From: Rhodovulum adriaticum
Lineage (GTDB): Bacteria; Pseudomonadota; Alphaproteobacteria; Rhodobacterales; Rhodobacteraceae
Assembly (NCBI RefSeq): GCF_004345735.1
Contig: NZ_SLXL01000001.1
Location: forward strand, 319,876 to 383,875
DNA: 64,000 nt
Reading direction: 5' to 3'
The notes under the pieces are model-generated. The model did not search any database. It was not told the origin of the DNA and saw nothing but the letters and a program-made list of their open reading frames with translations. Each line of letters opens with the position of its first letter. Within the stretch, counting starts at the first letter, position 1. Of this stretch, positions 28,121-37,082 are shown piece by piece. The translations under genes and the position numbers were made by a program.

Positions 28121-28672
28121 ATGGGCCGATTGCTGGACCGGGTCTTTGCGGTGGCGCTGGCGCTGTCGGCACTGGGCTTCGTCACGATTGCGGTGCTGGT
28201 GCTGGCGCAGGTCGCGGGCCGCATGGCCGACCGCGTGGCCCGGATCGTGGGGGCCCAGCCGCCGGGTTTCGCCATCCCCTCGCTTGCCGAAATCGGCGGG
28301 TTTCTGTTCGTCGGCGCGGTTTTTCTGGGCCTGGCCGGCACGCTGCGGGCGGGCGGGCATATTCGCGTGACGCTGCTGACCCGGTTTTTGCCGCCCAAAC
28401 CTGCGCGCTGGCTGTCGGCGGGGGTGGCGGCCCTGGCGGCGGGGCTGGCCGGTTTTGCCACATGGTCCAGCGGGGTGCAGGCCTGGGACAGCTTCAGCTT
28501 TGGTTCGGTCAGCTACGGCATGGTCAAGGTGCCGCTGTGGCTGCCGCAGGGGGCGATGACGCTGGGTCTGGCGTTGTTCGCCCTGGCATTGTTTGAGGCT
28601 GCGGTCGTGCTGGCGCGCGGCGGCACCCCGGCCCACCAGGCCGCAGAGGCCGCCCAGGCAGAGGAATTGTGA
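28121..28672 (+). CDS. TRAP transporter small permease, DctQ type
   Basis: 183 residues with four hydrophobic helices (VFAVALALSALGFVTIAVLV; LAEIGGFLFVGAVFLGLAGTL; GVAALAAGLAGFATWSS; LPQGAMTLGLALFALALFEA). The conserved middle element is RAGGHIRVTLLTRFLPP. It supports the large subunit in Na+-driven uptake at the cytoplasmic membrane. Its TGA overlaps the next ATG by one base (TGATG). Confidence 0.92.
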   Translation: MGRLLDRVFAVALALSALGFVTIAVLVLAQVAGRMADRVARIVGAQPPGFAIPSLAEIGGFLFVGAVFLGLAGTLRAGGHIRVTLLTRFLPPKPARWLSAGVAALAAGLAGFATWSSGVQAWDSFSFGSVSYGMVKVPLWLPQGAMTLGLALFALALFEAAVVLARGGTPAHQAAEAAQAEEL

Positions 28673-29976
28673 TGGAACTGGCCACCCTTGCCCCCCTGCT
28701 GGTCGTGGTGCTGTTCGGGGCGCTCGCCGCCGGGCTGTGGGTGGGGTTTGCCCTGATCGCGGTCGGGCTGGTGGCAATGGTGCTGGCCTCTTCCGCGCCG
28801 GTGGGGATGGTCTTTGCCACCAAGGTCTGGGGCGGGCTGACGGTCTGGGATCTGACCGCGCTGCCCATGTTCATCTGGATGGGGGAAATCCTGGTCCGCT
28901 CGCGCCTGTCGGCGGACATGTTTGCGGGGCTTGCGCCCTTTACCGCGCGGCTGCCGGGGCGGCTGTTGCATGTCAACGTGATGGGCTGCGCGCTGTTCGC
29001 CGCCGTATCGGGATCGTCGGCGGCCACCACGGCCACGATCGGGCGGATGTCGGTGCCGGAACTGACCCGGCGCGGCTATGATCCGCGCATGGTGATCGGC
29101 ACGCTGGCGGGATCGGGCACCTTCGGCTTTCTTATCCCGCCCTCGATCATCCTGATCGTCTACGGCGCGGCGACGGAACAATCCATCGCCCGGCTGTTCC
29201 TGGCCGGTGTCCTGCCCGGTCTGATGCTGGCCGCGCTGTTTTCAGGCTATATCATGCTGTGGTCGCGCCTGAACCGCGCCCGCATGCCCGAGGCAGAGCC
29301 GCCCACCGACCGGGGCACCGCGATCCGCGCGGCCCTGCGCCTGCTGCCCGTGGTGGGGCTGATCGTGGCGGTGATCGGGTCGATCTATGCCGGTGTCGCC
29401 AGCCCGACAGAGGCTGCGGTGATCGGCGTTACCGGCGCGCTGATCCTGGCCGCGATCACCGGCGGGATGAGTTGGGCCACCTTTACCCAGGCGCTGCGCG
29501 CGGCGACCGTCACCACCTGCATGATCGCCTTTATCCTGGCGGGGGCGGCGTTCCTGACGGTGGCGATGGGCTACACGGGCATCCCCCGGCAACTGGCCGC
29601 CTGGATCGCCGAAATGGGCCTGTCGCAATACGCGCTGCTGGCGGCGCTGACGGTATTCTTCATCGTGATGGGGATGTTCCTGGACGGGATTTCCATCGTG
29701 GTTCTGACCGTGTCCATCATCCTGCCGATGGTGATGCAGGCGGGCATCGACCCGATCTGGTTCGGCATCTTCCTGGTGCTGGTGGTGGAGATGAGCCAGA
29801 TCACGCCCCCCGTCGGTTTCAACCTGTTCGTACTGCAAAAGATCACCGGGCAGGACATCTTCCGCATCGCGCGCCATGCGCTGCCGTTTTTCGGATTGCT
29901 GGTGCTGGCGGTGGCGATCCTGTCGGTCTTTCCGCAGATCGCGCTGTGGCTGCCGGGCACGATGCTGAACCGATGA
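28672..29976 (+). CDS. TRAP transporter large permease, DctM type
   Basis: 434 residues, about twelve spans and elements of the DctM fold: LPMFIWMGEILVRSRLSADMF, the first hairpin GCALFAAVSGSSAATTATIGRM, then LAGSGTFGFLIPPSIILIVYGAATEQSI, and late VFFIVMGMFLDGISIVVLTVSIILP and MSQITPPVGFNLFVLQ. It forms the Na+-coupled channel-like subunit that receives ligand from DctP. The ATG at 28672 is chosen over a GTG one codon earlier because it sits exactly at the DctQ stop. The stop overlaps the start of the next gene as ATGA. Confidence 0.94.
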   Translation: MELATLAPLLVVVLFGALAAGLWVGFALIAVGLVAMVLASSAPVGMVFATKVWGGLTVWDLTALPMFIWMGEILVRSRLSADMFAGLAPFTARLPGRLLHVNVMGCALFAAVSGSSAATTATIGRMSVPELTRRGYDPRMVIGTLAGSGTFGFLIPPSIILIVYGAATEQSIARLFLAGVLPGLMLAALFSGYIMLWSRLNRARMPEAEPPTDRGTAIRAALRLLPVVGLIVAVIGSIYAGVASPTEAAVIGVTGALILAAITGGMSWATFTQALRAATVTTCMIAFILAGAAFLTVAMGYTGIPRQLAAWIAEMGLSQYALLAALTVFFIVMGMFLDGISIVVLTVSIILPMVMQAGIDPIWFGIFLVLVVEMSQITPPVGFNLFVLQKITGQDIFRIARHALPFFGLLVLAVAILSVFPQIALWLPGTMLNR

Positions 29977-30893
29977 GCCTGCTGCCCGCGCTGGCCCGCA
30001 ACGGGCGCTGGATTCTGCTGGCCGGGCTGGTCATCGGGATCGCGATCCCGCCCCTGTCGCGCGCAATGACGCCGCTGATCGTGCCGTTGATCGTGGCCTC
30101 TCTGTTCCTGGCGGCGTTGCGCACCGATCCGTTGGCGGGGTTGCCGCGCGGGCGGGACTGGTCGGGGGTGCTGGGTCTGACGCTGGGGCTGCAACTGGCG
30201 CTGCCGCTGGTCGTGGCCGCAGGGCTGCATGCCGCCGGGGTGGCCGATACGGTGGCGGGGATCGGCGCGGTGCTGGTTCTGGCCGCCGCGCCGATCAGTG
30301 GCACGCCCGGGCTGGCGGTGCTGACCGGCGCCAATGCCAGCGTCGCGCTGCGCCAGATGGTGATCGCCACCGCGTTGTTGCCGCTGACGGCGGTGCCGGT
30401 GCTGGCCACGCTGCCGGTCTTTCCCGACGCGGGCGCGGTGGTGGCAGGCGCGCTGCGGCTGCTGGTGATCGTTGTGGGCGTGGTCGGGCTGGCGCTGGCG
30501 ATCCGAACCTTTCTGCCGCGGCTGGTGGCGCCGCCCATGATCCCGCAGATCGACGGGGTGATGACCGTTGTGATGGGGGTGCTGGTGGTGGGCATGATGG
30601 GCGCGGTCGGCCCGGCCCTGATGCGGGGCGACCCGGCCCTGCCTGCGCTGGTGGCGCTGTCCTTTGCGCTGAACCTGATTCCGGCGCTGGCCGTGTTCCG
30701 GGCCGGGCGCGCCCGCCTGCCCGCGCCGGATGCCGCGGCGCTGGCCATCGCGGCGGGCAACCGCAACCTGGCACTGTTCCTGGCCGCGCTGCCGCCCGAG
30801 ACATTGGAACGCATCCTGTTGTTTTTGGGCTGCTATCAGATTCCGATGTATCTTGGCCCCCTGATCCTGCCGCGGCTGTTCCGGCTGCGGTAA
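29973..30893 (+). CDS. BASS-like (bile acid:Na+ symporter family) membrane protein
   Basis: 306 residues from ATG at 29973, overlapping the DctM stop by four bases, so cotranscribed with the TRAP genes. About nine to ten spans: WILLAGLVIGIAIPPLSRAM, LTLGLQLALPLVVAAGLH, then VLAAAPISGTPGLAVLTGANASVALRQMVIATAL. The latter resembles the BASS core where the Na+ sites lie in paired broken helices, and IAAGNRNLALFLAALPPETL resembles the conserved late GNRNxxL motif. Function is probably transport of an organic anion, perhaps the same compound or its product. I am confident in the fold type but not in the substrate. Confidence 0.78.
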   Translation: MSLLPALARNGRWILLAGLVIGIAIPPLSRAMTPLIVPLIVASLFLAALRTDPLAGLPRGRDWSGVLGLTLGLQLALPLVVAAGLHAAGVADTVAGIGAVLVLAAAPISGTPGLAVLTGANASVALRQMVIATALLPLTAVPVLATLPVFPDAGAVVAGALRLLVIVVGVVGLALAIRTFLPRLVAPPMIPQIDGVMTVVMGVLVVGMMGAVGPALMRGDPALPALVALSFALNLIPALAVFRAGRARLPAPDAAALAIAAGNRNLALFLAALPPETLERILLFLGCYQIPMYLGPLILPRLFRLR

Positions 30894-30914
30894 CACCCGA
30901 TGAGGGAGCTGTCG

Positions 30915-31259
30915 ATGAAACGTGCCGTTCTGCTGTTCGCCCTGCTGCCGCTGTCCGCCTGCCTGGGGGAAAACCCCGATCCCCTTGACCCGCAGGGCCG
31001 CAGCGCGGCCGAACTGCGCGCCCAAAAGGCCGCGTGCGAGGCCGATGGCGGCACCTTCGCCCATGGCGGGCTAAGCGGGCTGATGTGCATCCGCACGCTT
31101 GAGGATGCGGGCAAGGCCTGCACCCGGTCCACCGATTGCATCGGCGAATGCGTGGTAAACGACAGCGGGCGCGGCCAGTGTTACGGCCAAAGCCCGATGT
31201 TCGGCTGCCATGTGATGCTGGACGAAAAGGGCGACAAATTCGAAATGTGCATCGACTGA
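30915..31259 (+). CDS. cysteine-rich lipoprotein of unknown function
   Basis: 114 residues from ATG at 30915, with GGAGCTG upstream; an in-frame ATG at 30900 adds five residues. Signal peptide with lipobox LSAC near residue 16. The mature part contains eight further cysteines (ACEADGG, LMCIR, KACTR, DCIGEC, GQCYG, GCHVM, MCID), probably forming disulfides in the periplasm. I do not recognise the family with certainty; similar small Cys-rich lipoproteins occur in Rhodobacterales. It follows the BASS-like gene by 21 bases on the same strand. Confidence 0.78.
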   Translation: MKRAVLLFALLPLSACLGENPDPLDPQGRSAAELRAQKAACEADGGTFAHGGLSGLMCIRTLEDAGKACTRSTDCIGECVVNDSGRGQCYGQSPMFGCHVMLDEKGDKFEMCID

Positions 31260-31266
31260 GCCGCGC

Positions 31267-31710
31267 CTAGCTGGCCGCCGCCGTTACCCAGGCCAGCACC
31301 GCGTAACGCCCGGTCTTGGCCAGGGTGACCAGCGCCAGGAACAGCCAGGCCGGTGTGCGCATCATGCCCGCGATCACGGTAAAGGCGTCGCCGAAGGGCG
31401 CCCAGCTCAGCAACAGGGTCCAAACGCCCCAGCGGTTCCACCAGCCCTGGGCGCGGGCCAGTTGGCCGGGGCGCACGGGAAACCAGCGCCGGTCGCGGAA
31501 ATGGTCCACCCAGCGGCCCATCACGTAGTTGACCACCGCGCCCAGCACGTTGCCCAGGCTGGCCACCGCGACCAGCCACAGCGGCACGATGCCGCCAGCC
31601 AGTTGCAGCCCGACGAAGACCACCTCTGACTGGAACGGCAGCACCGTCGCCGCGCCGAAAGCGGCAGCGAAAAGCGTGGCAAGCTGTGCGAAGATGGCTT
31701 GGCCGGTCAT
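31267..31710 (-). CDS. YqaA-family small membrane protein (DedA/SNARE-associated-like)
   Basis: 147 residues from ATG at 31710; a GTG one codon upstream is also possible. About four spans: AQLATLFAAAFGAATVLPFQSEVVFVG, WLVAVASLGNVLGAVVNYVMG, RWGVWTLLLSWAPFGDAFTVIAGMM, then FLALVTLAKTGRYAVLAWV. The GNVLG ... WAPFGDAFTVIAG motifs are those of the YqaA branch of the DedA superfamily. DedA-like proteins move lipid carriers or maintain proton-motive force; the role of YqaA proteins is unproven. It lies downstream of the NYN-domain gene on the minus strand. Confidence 0.85.
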   Translation of the reverse strand: MTGQAIFAQLATLFAAAFGAATVLPFQSEVVFVGLQLAGGIVPLWLVAVASLGNVLGAVVNYVMGRWVDHFRDRRWFPVRPGQLARAQGWWNRWGVWTLLLSWAPFGDAFTVIAGMMRTPAWLFLALVTLAKTGRYAVLAWVTAAAS

Positions 31711-31758
31711 CACGCCTTTTCAGATGCGGCGGCGCGCCTGGCTTTCAACCGTCGTCGG

Positions 31759-32331
31759 TCAGTCGCTTTCGACGTATTCGGTCCGATCCTCGGCGCGCGG
31801 TTCGCGCGGCGGGCGGCCGATCACCTCTTTCAGTTCGTCCAGCTCGATGAAGTTGTCGGCCTGGCGGCGCAATTCATCGGCGATCATCGGCGGCTGGCTG
31901 CGGATCGTGGACACCACCGACACCCGCACACCCTGGCGTTGCAGGCTTTCGACCAGCGGCTTGTAGTCGCCGTCGCCCGAGAACAGAACGATGTGATCGA
32001 CCCGCGAGGCCAGTTCCATGGCATCGACGGTCAGTTCGATATCCATGTTGCCCTTGACCTTACGCCGGCCTTGGCTGTCGGTGTATTCCTTGGCCGGTTT
32101 GGTGACCATGGTAAAGCCGTTGTAGTGCAGCCAGTCGACCAGCGGCCGGATGGGCGAGTATTCCTCGTTCTCAAGCAGCGCGGTATAGTAAAAGGCGCGC
32201 AGCAGCTTGCCCCGGCGCATGAACTCTTGACGCAACAACTTGTAATCGATGTCAAAGCCAAGCGCCTTTGCCGCCGCGTAGAGGTTGGCGCCGTCGATGA
32301 ACAGGGCCAACCGATCGTCTCTATAAAACAT
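31759..32331 (-). CDS. NYN/PIN-like nuclease domain protein (LabA/DUF88 family)
   Basis: 190 residues from ATG at 32331 (MFYRDDRLALFIDGANL). The longer open frame upstream is not coding in style. Acidic residues typical of the NYN active site are at Asp14 (FIDGANLY), in KGNMDIELTVDAMELA, and in IVLFSGDGDYKPLVESLQRQG. Members are predicted RNases of PIN-like fold; LabA was described in cyanobacterial clock output. A C-terminal tail (EVIGRPPREPRAEDRTEYVESD) is acidic and variable. It diverges from folK across about 130 bases. Confidence 0.9.
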   Translation of the reverse strand: MFYRDDRLALFIDGANLYAAAKALGFDIDYKLLRQEFMRRGKLLRAFYYTALLENEEYSPIRPLVDWLHYNGFTMVTKPAKEYTDSQGRRKVKGNMDIELTVDAMELASRVDHIVLFSGDGDYKPLVESLQRQGVRVSVVSTIRSQPPMIADELRRQADNFIELDELKEVIGRPPREPRAEDRTEYVESD

Positions 32332-32462
32332 GAGAGTCCTTTGTAATCTGGCCTTCAATATGGCCTTGCTAAGCCCTTGCAGGGGTGTGAGTGGTGTTCG
32401 GACTGACAAAGCCCGGAACGGCACAAAGACCGTTGAATGTGCAAAGATAATGGACCTGCCGA

Positions 32463-33101
32463 GTGCTGCAACGGCGAAATCTTCACAAAACCTATACAAA
32501 AGGGCTAATCGCACTGGGCGCAAACGTCGCGTCACCGGCCGGATCGCCCGCCGAAACGCTGGCGGCGGCGCTGTCGGGGCTGGATGGCGAAGGGATGCGA
32601 ATCACCGCCGTCAGCCGGTTCTACCGCACCCCCTGCATGCCGGCGGGGGCGGGGCCGGACTTCGTGAATGCGGTTGCCGCCATCGAAACGACCCTGCCGC
32701 CCGCGGCGGTCCTGGCCCGGCTGCACGAGGTCGAGGCCGCGTTCGGGCGCACCCGCACGGTCCGCTGGGCGGCGCGGACGCTGGACCTGGACCTGCTGGA
32801 CCTTGGCGGCACCGTCCTGCCCGACGCGGACACGCAGACCGCCTGGCGCACCCTGCCGCCAGAGGCCCAGGCGCAGCATGCGCCGCCTGCGCTGATCCTG
32901 CCCCATCCCCGGCTACAGGACCGCGCCTTTGTGCTGGTGCCGCTGGCCGAGGTTGCGCCGGATTGGCAGCATCCGATTCTGGGTATGACGGCGCAACAGA
33001 TGCTGCAGGTGCTGCCCGACAGCGAAAAGGCGCCGATTTTGCCGATTTTCGGGCCATGGGCCGACCTTTCCGCCCTTGTCAAGGCTTTTGACAGCCAATA
33101 A
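32463..33101 (+). CDS. folK: 2-amino-4-hydroxy-6-hydroxymethyldihydropteridine diphosphokinase
   Basis: 212 residues if translation starts at GTG 32463; no ATG fits, and the family core begins at LIALGANVASP, so the start could be slightly different. It pyrophosphorylates 6-hydroxymethyl-dihydropterin with ATP in folate synthesis. FolK motifs are present: ALGANVASPAGSP, VSRFYRTPCMPAG, DFVNAVAAIETTL, FGRTRTVRWAARTLDLDLLDLG (the RxxRxxARxLDLDLL catalytic loop) and LPHPRLQDRAFVLVPLAEVAP. The C-terminal 45 residues extend beyond the usual end. rpoZ follows after 39 bases. No folP or folB is visible. Confidence 0.93.
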   Translation: MLQRRNLHKTYTKGLIALGANVASPAGSPAETLAAALSGLDGEGMRITAVSRFYRTPCMPAGAGPDFVNAVAAIETTLPPAAVLARLHEVEAAFGRTRTVRWAARTLDLDLLDLGGTVLPDADTQTAWRTLPPEAQAQHAPPALILPHPRLQDRAFVLVPLAEVAPDWQHPILGMTAQQMLQVLPDSEKAPILPIFGPWADLSALVKAFDSQ

Positions 33102-33140
33102 ACATGGACCTTCCACCCAGCCCCAGGAACGGAGTGCCCT

Positions 33141-33500
33141 ATGGCCCGCGTGACGGTAGAAGATTGCGTTGACAAGGTTCCCAACCGGTTCGAGCTGGTG
33201 ATGCTGGCGTCCCACCGGGCACGCGAGATCGCCGCCGGTGGCGAACTGACCGTGGACCGCGACAACGACAAGAACCCCGTCGTCGCCCTGCGCGAAATCG
33301 CCGAGGAAACCCAATCCGCCGACGACCTGCGCGAGCGCATGATCGAGGCGCACCAGCACCAGATCGAGGTGGACGAGCCCGAAGAGGACTCGATGGCGCT
33401 GCTGATGGGCGGCGGAGAGGCCGCGGACAAGCCCGCCGATGACGACATGTCCGAAGAAAAGCTGCTGCGCGCCCTGATGGAAGCCCAGGGCCCGAAGTGA
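33141..33500 (+). CDS. rpoZ: DNA-directed RNA polymerase omega subunit
   Basis: 119 residues. [24 protein letters not shown] is the canonical omega N-terminus, followed by [31 protein letters not shown]. The acidic C-terminal tail ([14 protein letters not shown] ... [17 protein letters not shown]) is typical of alphaproteobacterial omega. It binds and stabilises the beta' subunit and forms part of a ppGpp site in E. coli. It is directly upstream of rsh (25 bases), so the ppGpp synthase and a ppGpp-responsive subunit are coexpressed. Confidence 0.97.
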   Translation: MARVTVEDCVDKVPNRFELVMLASHRAREIAAGGELTVDRDNDKNPVVALREIAEETQSADDLRERMIEAHQHQIEVDEPEEDSMALLMGGGEAADKPADDDMSEEKLLRALMEAQGPK

Positions 33501-33525
33501 CGCGCAACCAGGGCGACCGACCGGC

Positions 33526-35646
33526 ATGATCGACGTCGAAGACCTGATCTCGCTGGCCCGCAACTACAACCCGCGTACCGATGCCGACCTGATCCGCCGC
33601 GCCTATGCCTATGGGCGCGAGATGCATTCAGGTCAGTATCGCCGGTCGGGCGAGGAATACTTTACCCACCCGGTCGCCGTCGCCGCGATCCTGACCGAAC
33701 AGCGGCTGGACGATGCAACGCTGGTGACCGCGCTGCTGCACGACACCGTCGAGGACACGAAATCCACCTACGATGAAATCGCGCGGCTGTTCGGCCACGA
33801 GATCGCCGAACTGGTGGACGGCGTCACCAAGCTGACCAACCTGGAACTGTCCTCTGCCCAGTCCAAGCAGGCGGAAAACTTTCGCAAGCTGTTCATGGCG
33901 ATGTCCAAGGACCTGAGGGTGATCCTGGTCAAGCTGGCCGACCGGCTGCACAACATGCGCACGATCAAGTCGCTGCCGCCGGAAAAGCAGGTCCGCAAAA
34001 GCCACGAAACCATGGACATCTACGCGCCGCTGGCCGGCCGGATGGGCATGCAGTGGATGCGCGAAGAACTGGAGGATCTGGCCTTTCGCGTCCTCAACCC
34101 CGAGGCGCGCAACTCGATCATCCGCCGCTTCATCACCTTGCAGCGCGAAACCGGCGATGTGGTGCAAAAGATCACCCAGGACATCTGCACCGAACTGGAC
34201 CGCGAGGGCGTGCAGGCCGACGTGTTCGGCCGCGCCAAGAAGCCCTACTCGATCTGGCGCAAGATGGAGGAGAAGGGCCAGGGCTTTTCCCGCCTGTCCG
34301 ACATCTACGGCTTTCGCGTCATTACCGAGACCGAGGGCGATTGCTATCGCGTGCTGGGTGCCATCCACCGCCGCTGGCGTGCCGTGCCGGGCCGGTTCAA
34401 GGATTACATCAGCCAGCCGAAATCCAACGGTTACCGTTCCATCCAGACCACGGTGTCGGGCCGCGACGGCAAGCGCGTAGAGGTGCAGATCCGCACCCGC
34501 CAGATGCACGAGGTCGCCGAAAGCGGGGTCGCCGCGCACTGGTCCTATCGTGACGGGGTGCGGGCGGAGAACCCCTTTGCCGTGGACCCGGCGAAATGGC
34601 TGGCATCCCTGACCGAACGCTTCGAGAATGCAGAGGACCACGACGAGTTTCTGGAACACGTCAAGCTGGAGATGTATTCCGACCAGGTCTTCTGCTTTAC
34701 CCCCAAGGGGGATGTGGTGAAACTGCCCCGCGGGGCGACGCCGCTGGATTTCGCCTATGCGATCCACACGCGGATCGGCGATTCATGCGTCGGCGCCAAG
34801 GTGGACGGCATCCGCGTGCCCCTGTGGACCCGGCTGAAGAACGGCCAGTCGGTCGAGATCATCACCGCCGAGGGCCAGCGCCCGCAGGCCACCTGGATCG
34901 ACATCGTCGTAACCGGCCGGGCCAAGGCCGCGATCCGCAAGTCCCTGCGCGAAGAGGACCGCGAACGCTTTATCAAGCTGGGGCGCGAACTGGCCCGCGT
35001 CGCGTTCGAACATGTGGGCAAGAAGGCCACCGACAAGGCGCTGAAAACCGCGGCCAAACGCTTTGGCCTGCCCGATGGCGGGGAACTGCTGGCCCGCCTG
35101 GGCAGCGCCGAACTGCGCGCACAGGACGTGGTCGAAACCCTGTATCCCGACCTGGCCAAGCCCGGCGGCGAGGAAATCGATGCCACCCGCGCGGTGGTGG
35201 GCCTGTCGCCGGAACAATCCTTCAACCGTGCGCCCTGCTGCCAGCCGGTGCCCGGCGAACGGATCGTCGGCATCACCTATCGCGGGCGCGGGGTCGTGGT
35301 GCATGCCATCGACTGCCCCGTCCTGGCCCGGTTCGAGGAGCAGCCCGAACGGTGGGTCGATCTGCACTGGCATTCGGGCAAGCACCCTCCGGTGCACACG
35401 GTCGGCCTTTATGTCACGATGCGCAACGACGCGGGCGTGCTGGGGCGCATCTGCACGTTGATCGGCGAGCAGAAGGCCAATATCTCGGACATGACATTCG
35501 TCGACAAGAAACCGGATTTCTACCGTCTTCTGGTCCAGGTGGATCTGCGCGATGTGGAGCACCTTCACACCGTCATGACCGCCCTTGAAGCGGAGAGCGA
35601 CGTCGCCGAGATCCAGCGGGAGCGTGATCCCGAACGCGCCCCCTGA
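33526..35646 (+). CDS. rsh: bifunctional (p)ppGpp synthetase/hydrolase (Rsh)
   Basis: 706 residues. The HD hydrolase domain keeps the metal-binding pair (ALLHDTVEDT, His72-Asp73) and HPVAVAAILTEQRL. The synthetase domain shows IYGFRVITETEGDCYRVLG, YISQPKSNGYRSIQTTV and VEVQIRTRQMHEVAESG, so both activities should be present. TGS (VFCFTPKGDVVKLPRGATPLDFAYAIHTRIGDSC-like, about residue 390) and a C-terminal ACT domain (VTMRNDAGVLGRICTLIGEQKANISDM, about residue 635) complete the long RelA/SpoT architecture. It is the main stringent-response enzyme, as most alphaproteobacteria have a single one. It starts 25 bases after rpoZ. Confidence 0.96.
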   Translation: MIDVEDLISLARNYNPRTDADLIRRAYAYGREMHSGQYRRSGEEYFTHPVAVAAILTEQRLDDATLVTALLHDTVEDTKSTYDEIARLFGHEIAELVDGVTKLTNLELSSAQSKQAENFRKLFMAMSKDLRVILVKLADRLHNMRTIKSLPPEKQVRKSHETMDIYAPLAGRMGMQWMREELEDLAFRVLNPEARNSIIRRFITLQRETGDVVQKITQDICTELDREGVQADVFGRAKKPYSIWRKMEEKGQGFSRLSDIYGFRVITETEGDCYRVLGAIHRRWRAVPGRFKDYISQPKSNGYRSIQTTVSGRDGKRVEVQIRTRQMHEVAESGVAAHWSYRDGVRAENPFAVDPAKWLASLTERFENAEDHDEFLEHVKLEMYSDQVFCFTPKGDVVKLPRGATPLDFAYAIHTRIGDSCVGAKVDGIRVPLWTRLKNGQSVEIITAEGQRPQATWIDIVVTGRAKAAIRKSLREEDRERFIKLGRELARVAFEHVGKKATDKALKTAAKRFGLPDGGELLARLGSAELRAQDVVETLYPDLAKPGGEEIDATRAVVGLSPEQSFNRAPCCQPVPGERIVGITYRGRGVVVHAIDCPVLARFEEQPERWVDLHWHSGKHPPVHTVGLYVTMRNDAGVLGRICTLIGEQKANISDMTFVDKKPDFYRLLVQVDLRDVEHLHTVMTALEAESDVAEIQRERDPERAP

Positions 35647-35674
35647 GTCGGCGGCGCACAGGAAGGAACCGAGC

Positions 35675-36319
35675 GTGGTCTTCAGGCGCCGCGACAAACG
35701 CAGCATTGGCCGGATCGTTCTGGACGGCCTGTACCCGCGCGGGGGATGGGGGCGGGCGCTGTATTACATCACGCACCGCGTCCGGCGCCTGCCCGACACC
35801 CCGCACAAGATCGCCCGCGGCATCTTTGCCGGGCTGTTCGTGACCTTTACCCCGTTTTACGGGCTGCATTTCGTGCTGGCCGCGCTGCTGGCGCGGCTGA
35901 TGCACGGCAATATCGTGGCGGCGTTGCTGGCCACGCTGTTCGGCAATCCGCTGACCTATGTCCCGATCGGCGTGGTCGCGTTGAAGACCGGCCATTTCAT
36001 CCTGGGAACCGAGTTCGACGAGGCCACCGACACGACGCTGGTGGACAAGTTCGCCGGCGCGGCAGCGGACCTGAAGGACAACGCCATCGCCCTGTTCACC
36101 GACGATCGGGCGAACTGGGCGCAGCTTTCGCAATTCTATAACGAGGTGTTCCTGCCCTATCTGGTGGGCGGGATCGTTCCGGGCATTGCCGCGGGGCTGG
36201 CCGGGTACTACCTGACCCTTCCGGTGATTACCGCCTATCAGAACCGCCGCCGCGTGCGGCTGAAGCAGAAGCTGGCCGGGCTGGGCAAGTCGCCGGCACA
36301 GCCAAAGGACCGGCCCTGA
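35675..36319 (+). CDS. DUF2062 domain membrane protein
   Basis: 214 residues from GTG at 35675, which has AGGAAGGA eight bases before it; the frame upstream overlaps rsh and is not used. A positively charged N-terminus ([24 protein letters not shown]) is followed by the DUF2062 core: [34 protein letters not shown], then [25 protein letters not shown]-terminal pair of helices includes [27 protein letters not shown]. The function is unknown. The gene regularly sits between rsh and pdxJ in Rhodobacterales, as here. Confidence 0.92.
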   Translation: MVFRRRDKRSIGRIVLDGLYPRGGWGRALYYITHRVRRLPDTPHKIARGIFAGLFVTFTPFYGLHFVLAALLARLMHGNIVAALLATLFGNPLTYVPIGVVALKTGHFILGTEFDEATDTTLVDKFAGAAADLKDNAIALFTDDRANWAQLSQFYNEVFLPYLVGGIVPGIAAGLAGYYLTLPVITAYQNRRRVRLKQKLAGLGKSPAQPKDRP

Positions 36320-36341
36320 GGCCGGCGGAAAGGGAACGGTC

Positions 36342-37082
36342 ATGGAAAAACTGCGCCTGGGCGTGAATATCGACCATGTCGCCACCGTGCGCAACGCGCG
36401 CGGCTCGGCTTACCCGGACCCGCTGCGCGCGGCCAAGCTGGCCGAGGAGTTCGGCGCCGACGGCATCACCGCCCACCTGCGCGAGGATCGGCGCCACATC
36501 TCGGACGCCGATATCGACGGGCTGATGGCGGGGCTGAGCGTGCCGCTGAACCTGGAAATGGCGGCCACCGCCGAGATGCAGGACATCGCCCTGCGCCACA
36601 AGCCCCACGCCGTCTGCATCGTTCCCGAAAAGCGCGAGGAACGCACCACCGAGGGCGGGCTGGATGTCGCTCAGGACGAATCCCGCCTGGCCGATTTCAT
36701 CGCGCCGCTGCGCGAGGCCGGTTGCCGTGTCTCGCTGTTCATCGGGGCCGATCCGGCCCAGGTCGAGGCCAGCGCCCGTATCGGCGCGGCGGTGGTCGAA
36801 CTGCATACCGGCGCCTATTGCGATTTCCACGCCGAGGGCCGCTTTGCCGCGCGGGACGAGGAACTGGAACGCCTGCGCGACATGGCCGCCCACGCCCATT
36901 CGCTGGGGCTGGAGGTCCATGCCGGCCACGGCCTGACCTATGACACGGTGCAGCCCATCGCGGCCTTTCCGCAGGTCATGGAGCTGAACATCGGCCATTT
37001 CCTGATTGGCGAGGCGATCTTTCGCGGGCTGGGCCCCGCCATGCAGGAAATGCGCCGCCTGATGGATGCGGCGCGGGGTTAA
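36342..37082 (+). CDS. pdxJ: pyridoxine 5'-phosphate synthase
   Basis: 246 residues. It condenses 3-amino-1-hydroxyacetone phosphate with 1-deoxyxylulose 5-phosphate in the DXP-dependent vitamin B6 pathway. [68 protein letters not shown], and the end [20 protein letters not shown] are all conserved. The ATG at 36342 has GGGAACGG upstream. Its stop overlaps the end of a convergent gene at 37079. This gene with acpS, lepB, rnc and era is a classical alphaproteobacterial string, here interrupted by the opposite-strand gene. Confidence 0.96.
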   Translation: MEKLRLGVNIDHVATVRNARGSAYPDPLRAAKLAEEFGADGITAHLREDRRHISDADIDGLMAGLSVPLNLEMAATAEMQDIALRHKPHAVCIVPEKREERTTEGGLDVAQDESRLADFIAPLREAGCRVSLFIGADPAQVEASARIGAAVVELHTGAYCDFHAEGRFAARDEELERLRDMAAHAHSLGLEVHAGHGLTYDTVQPIAAFPQVMELNIGHFLIGEAIFRGLGPAMQEMRRLMDAARG

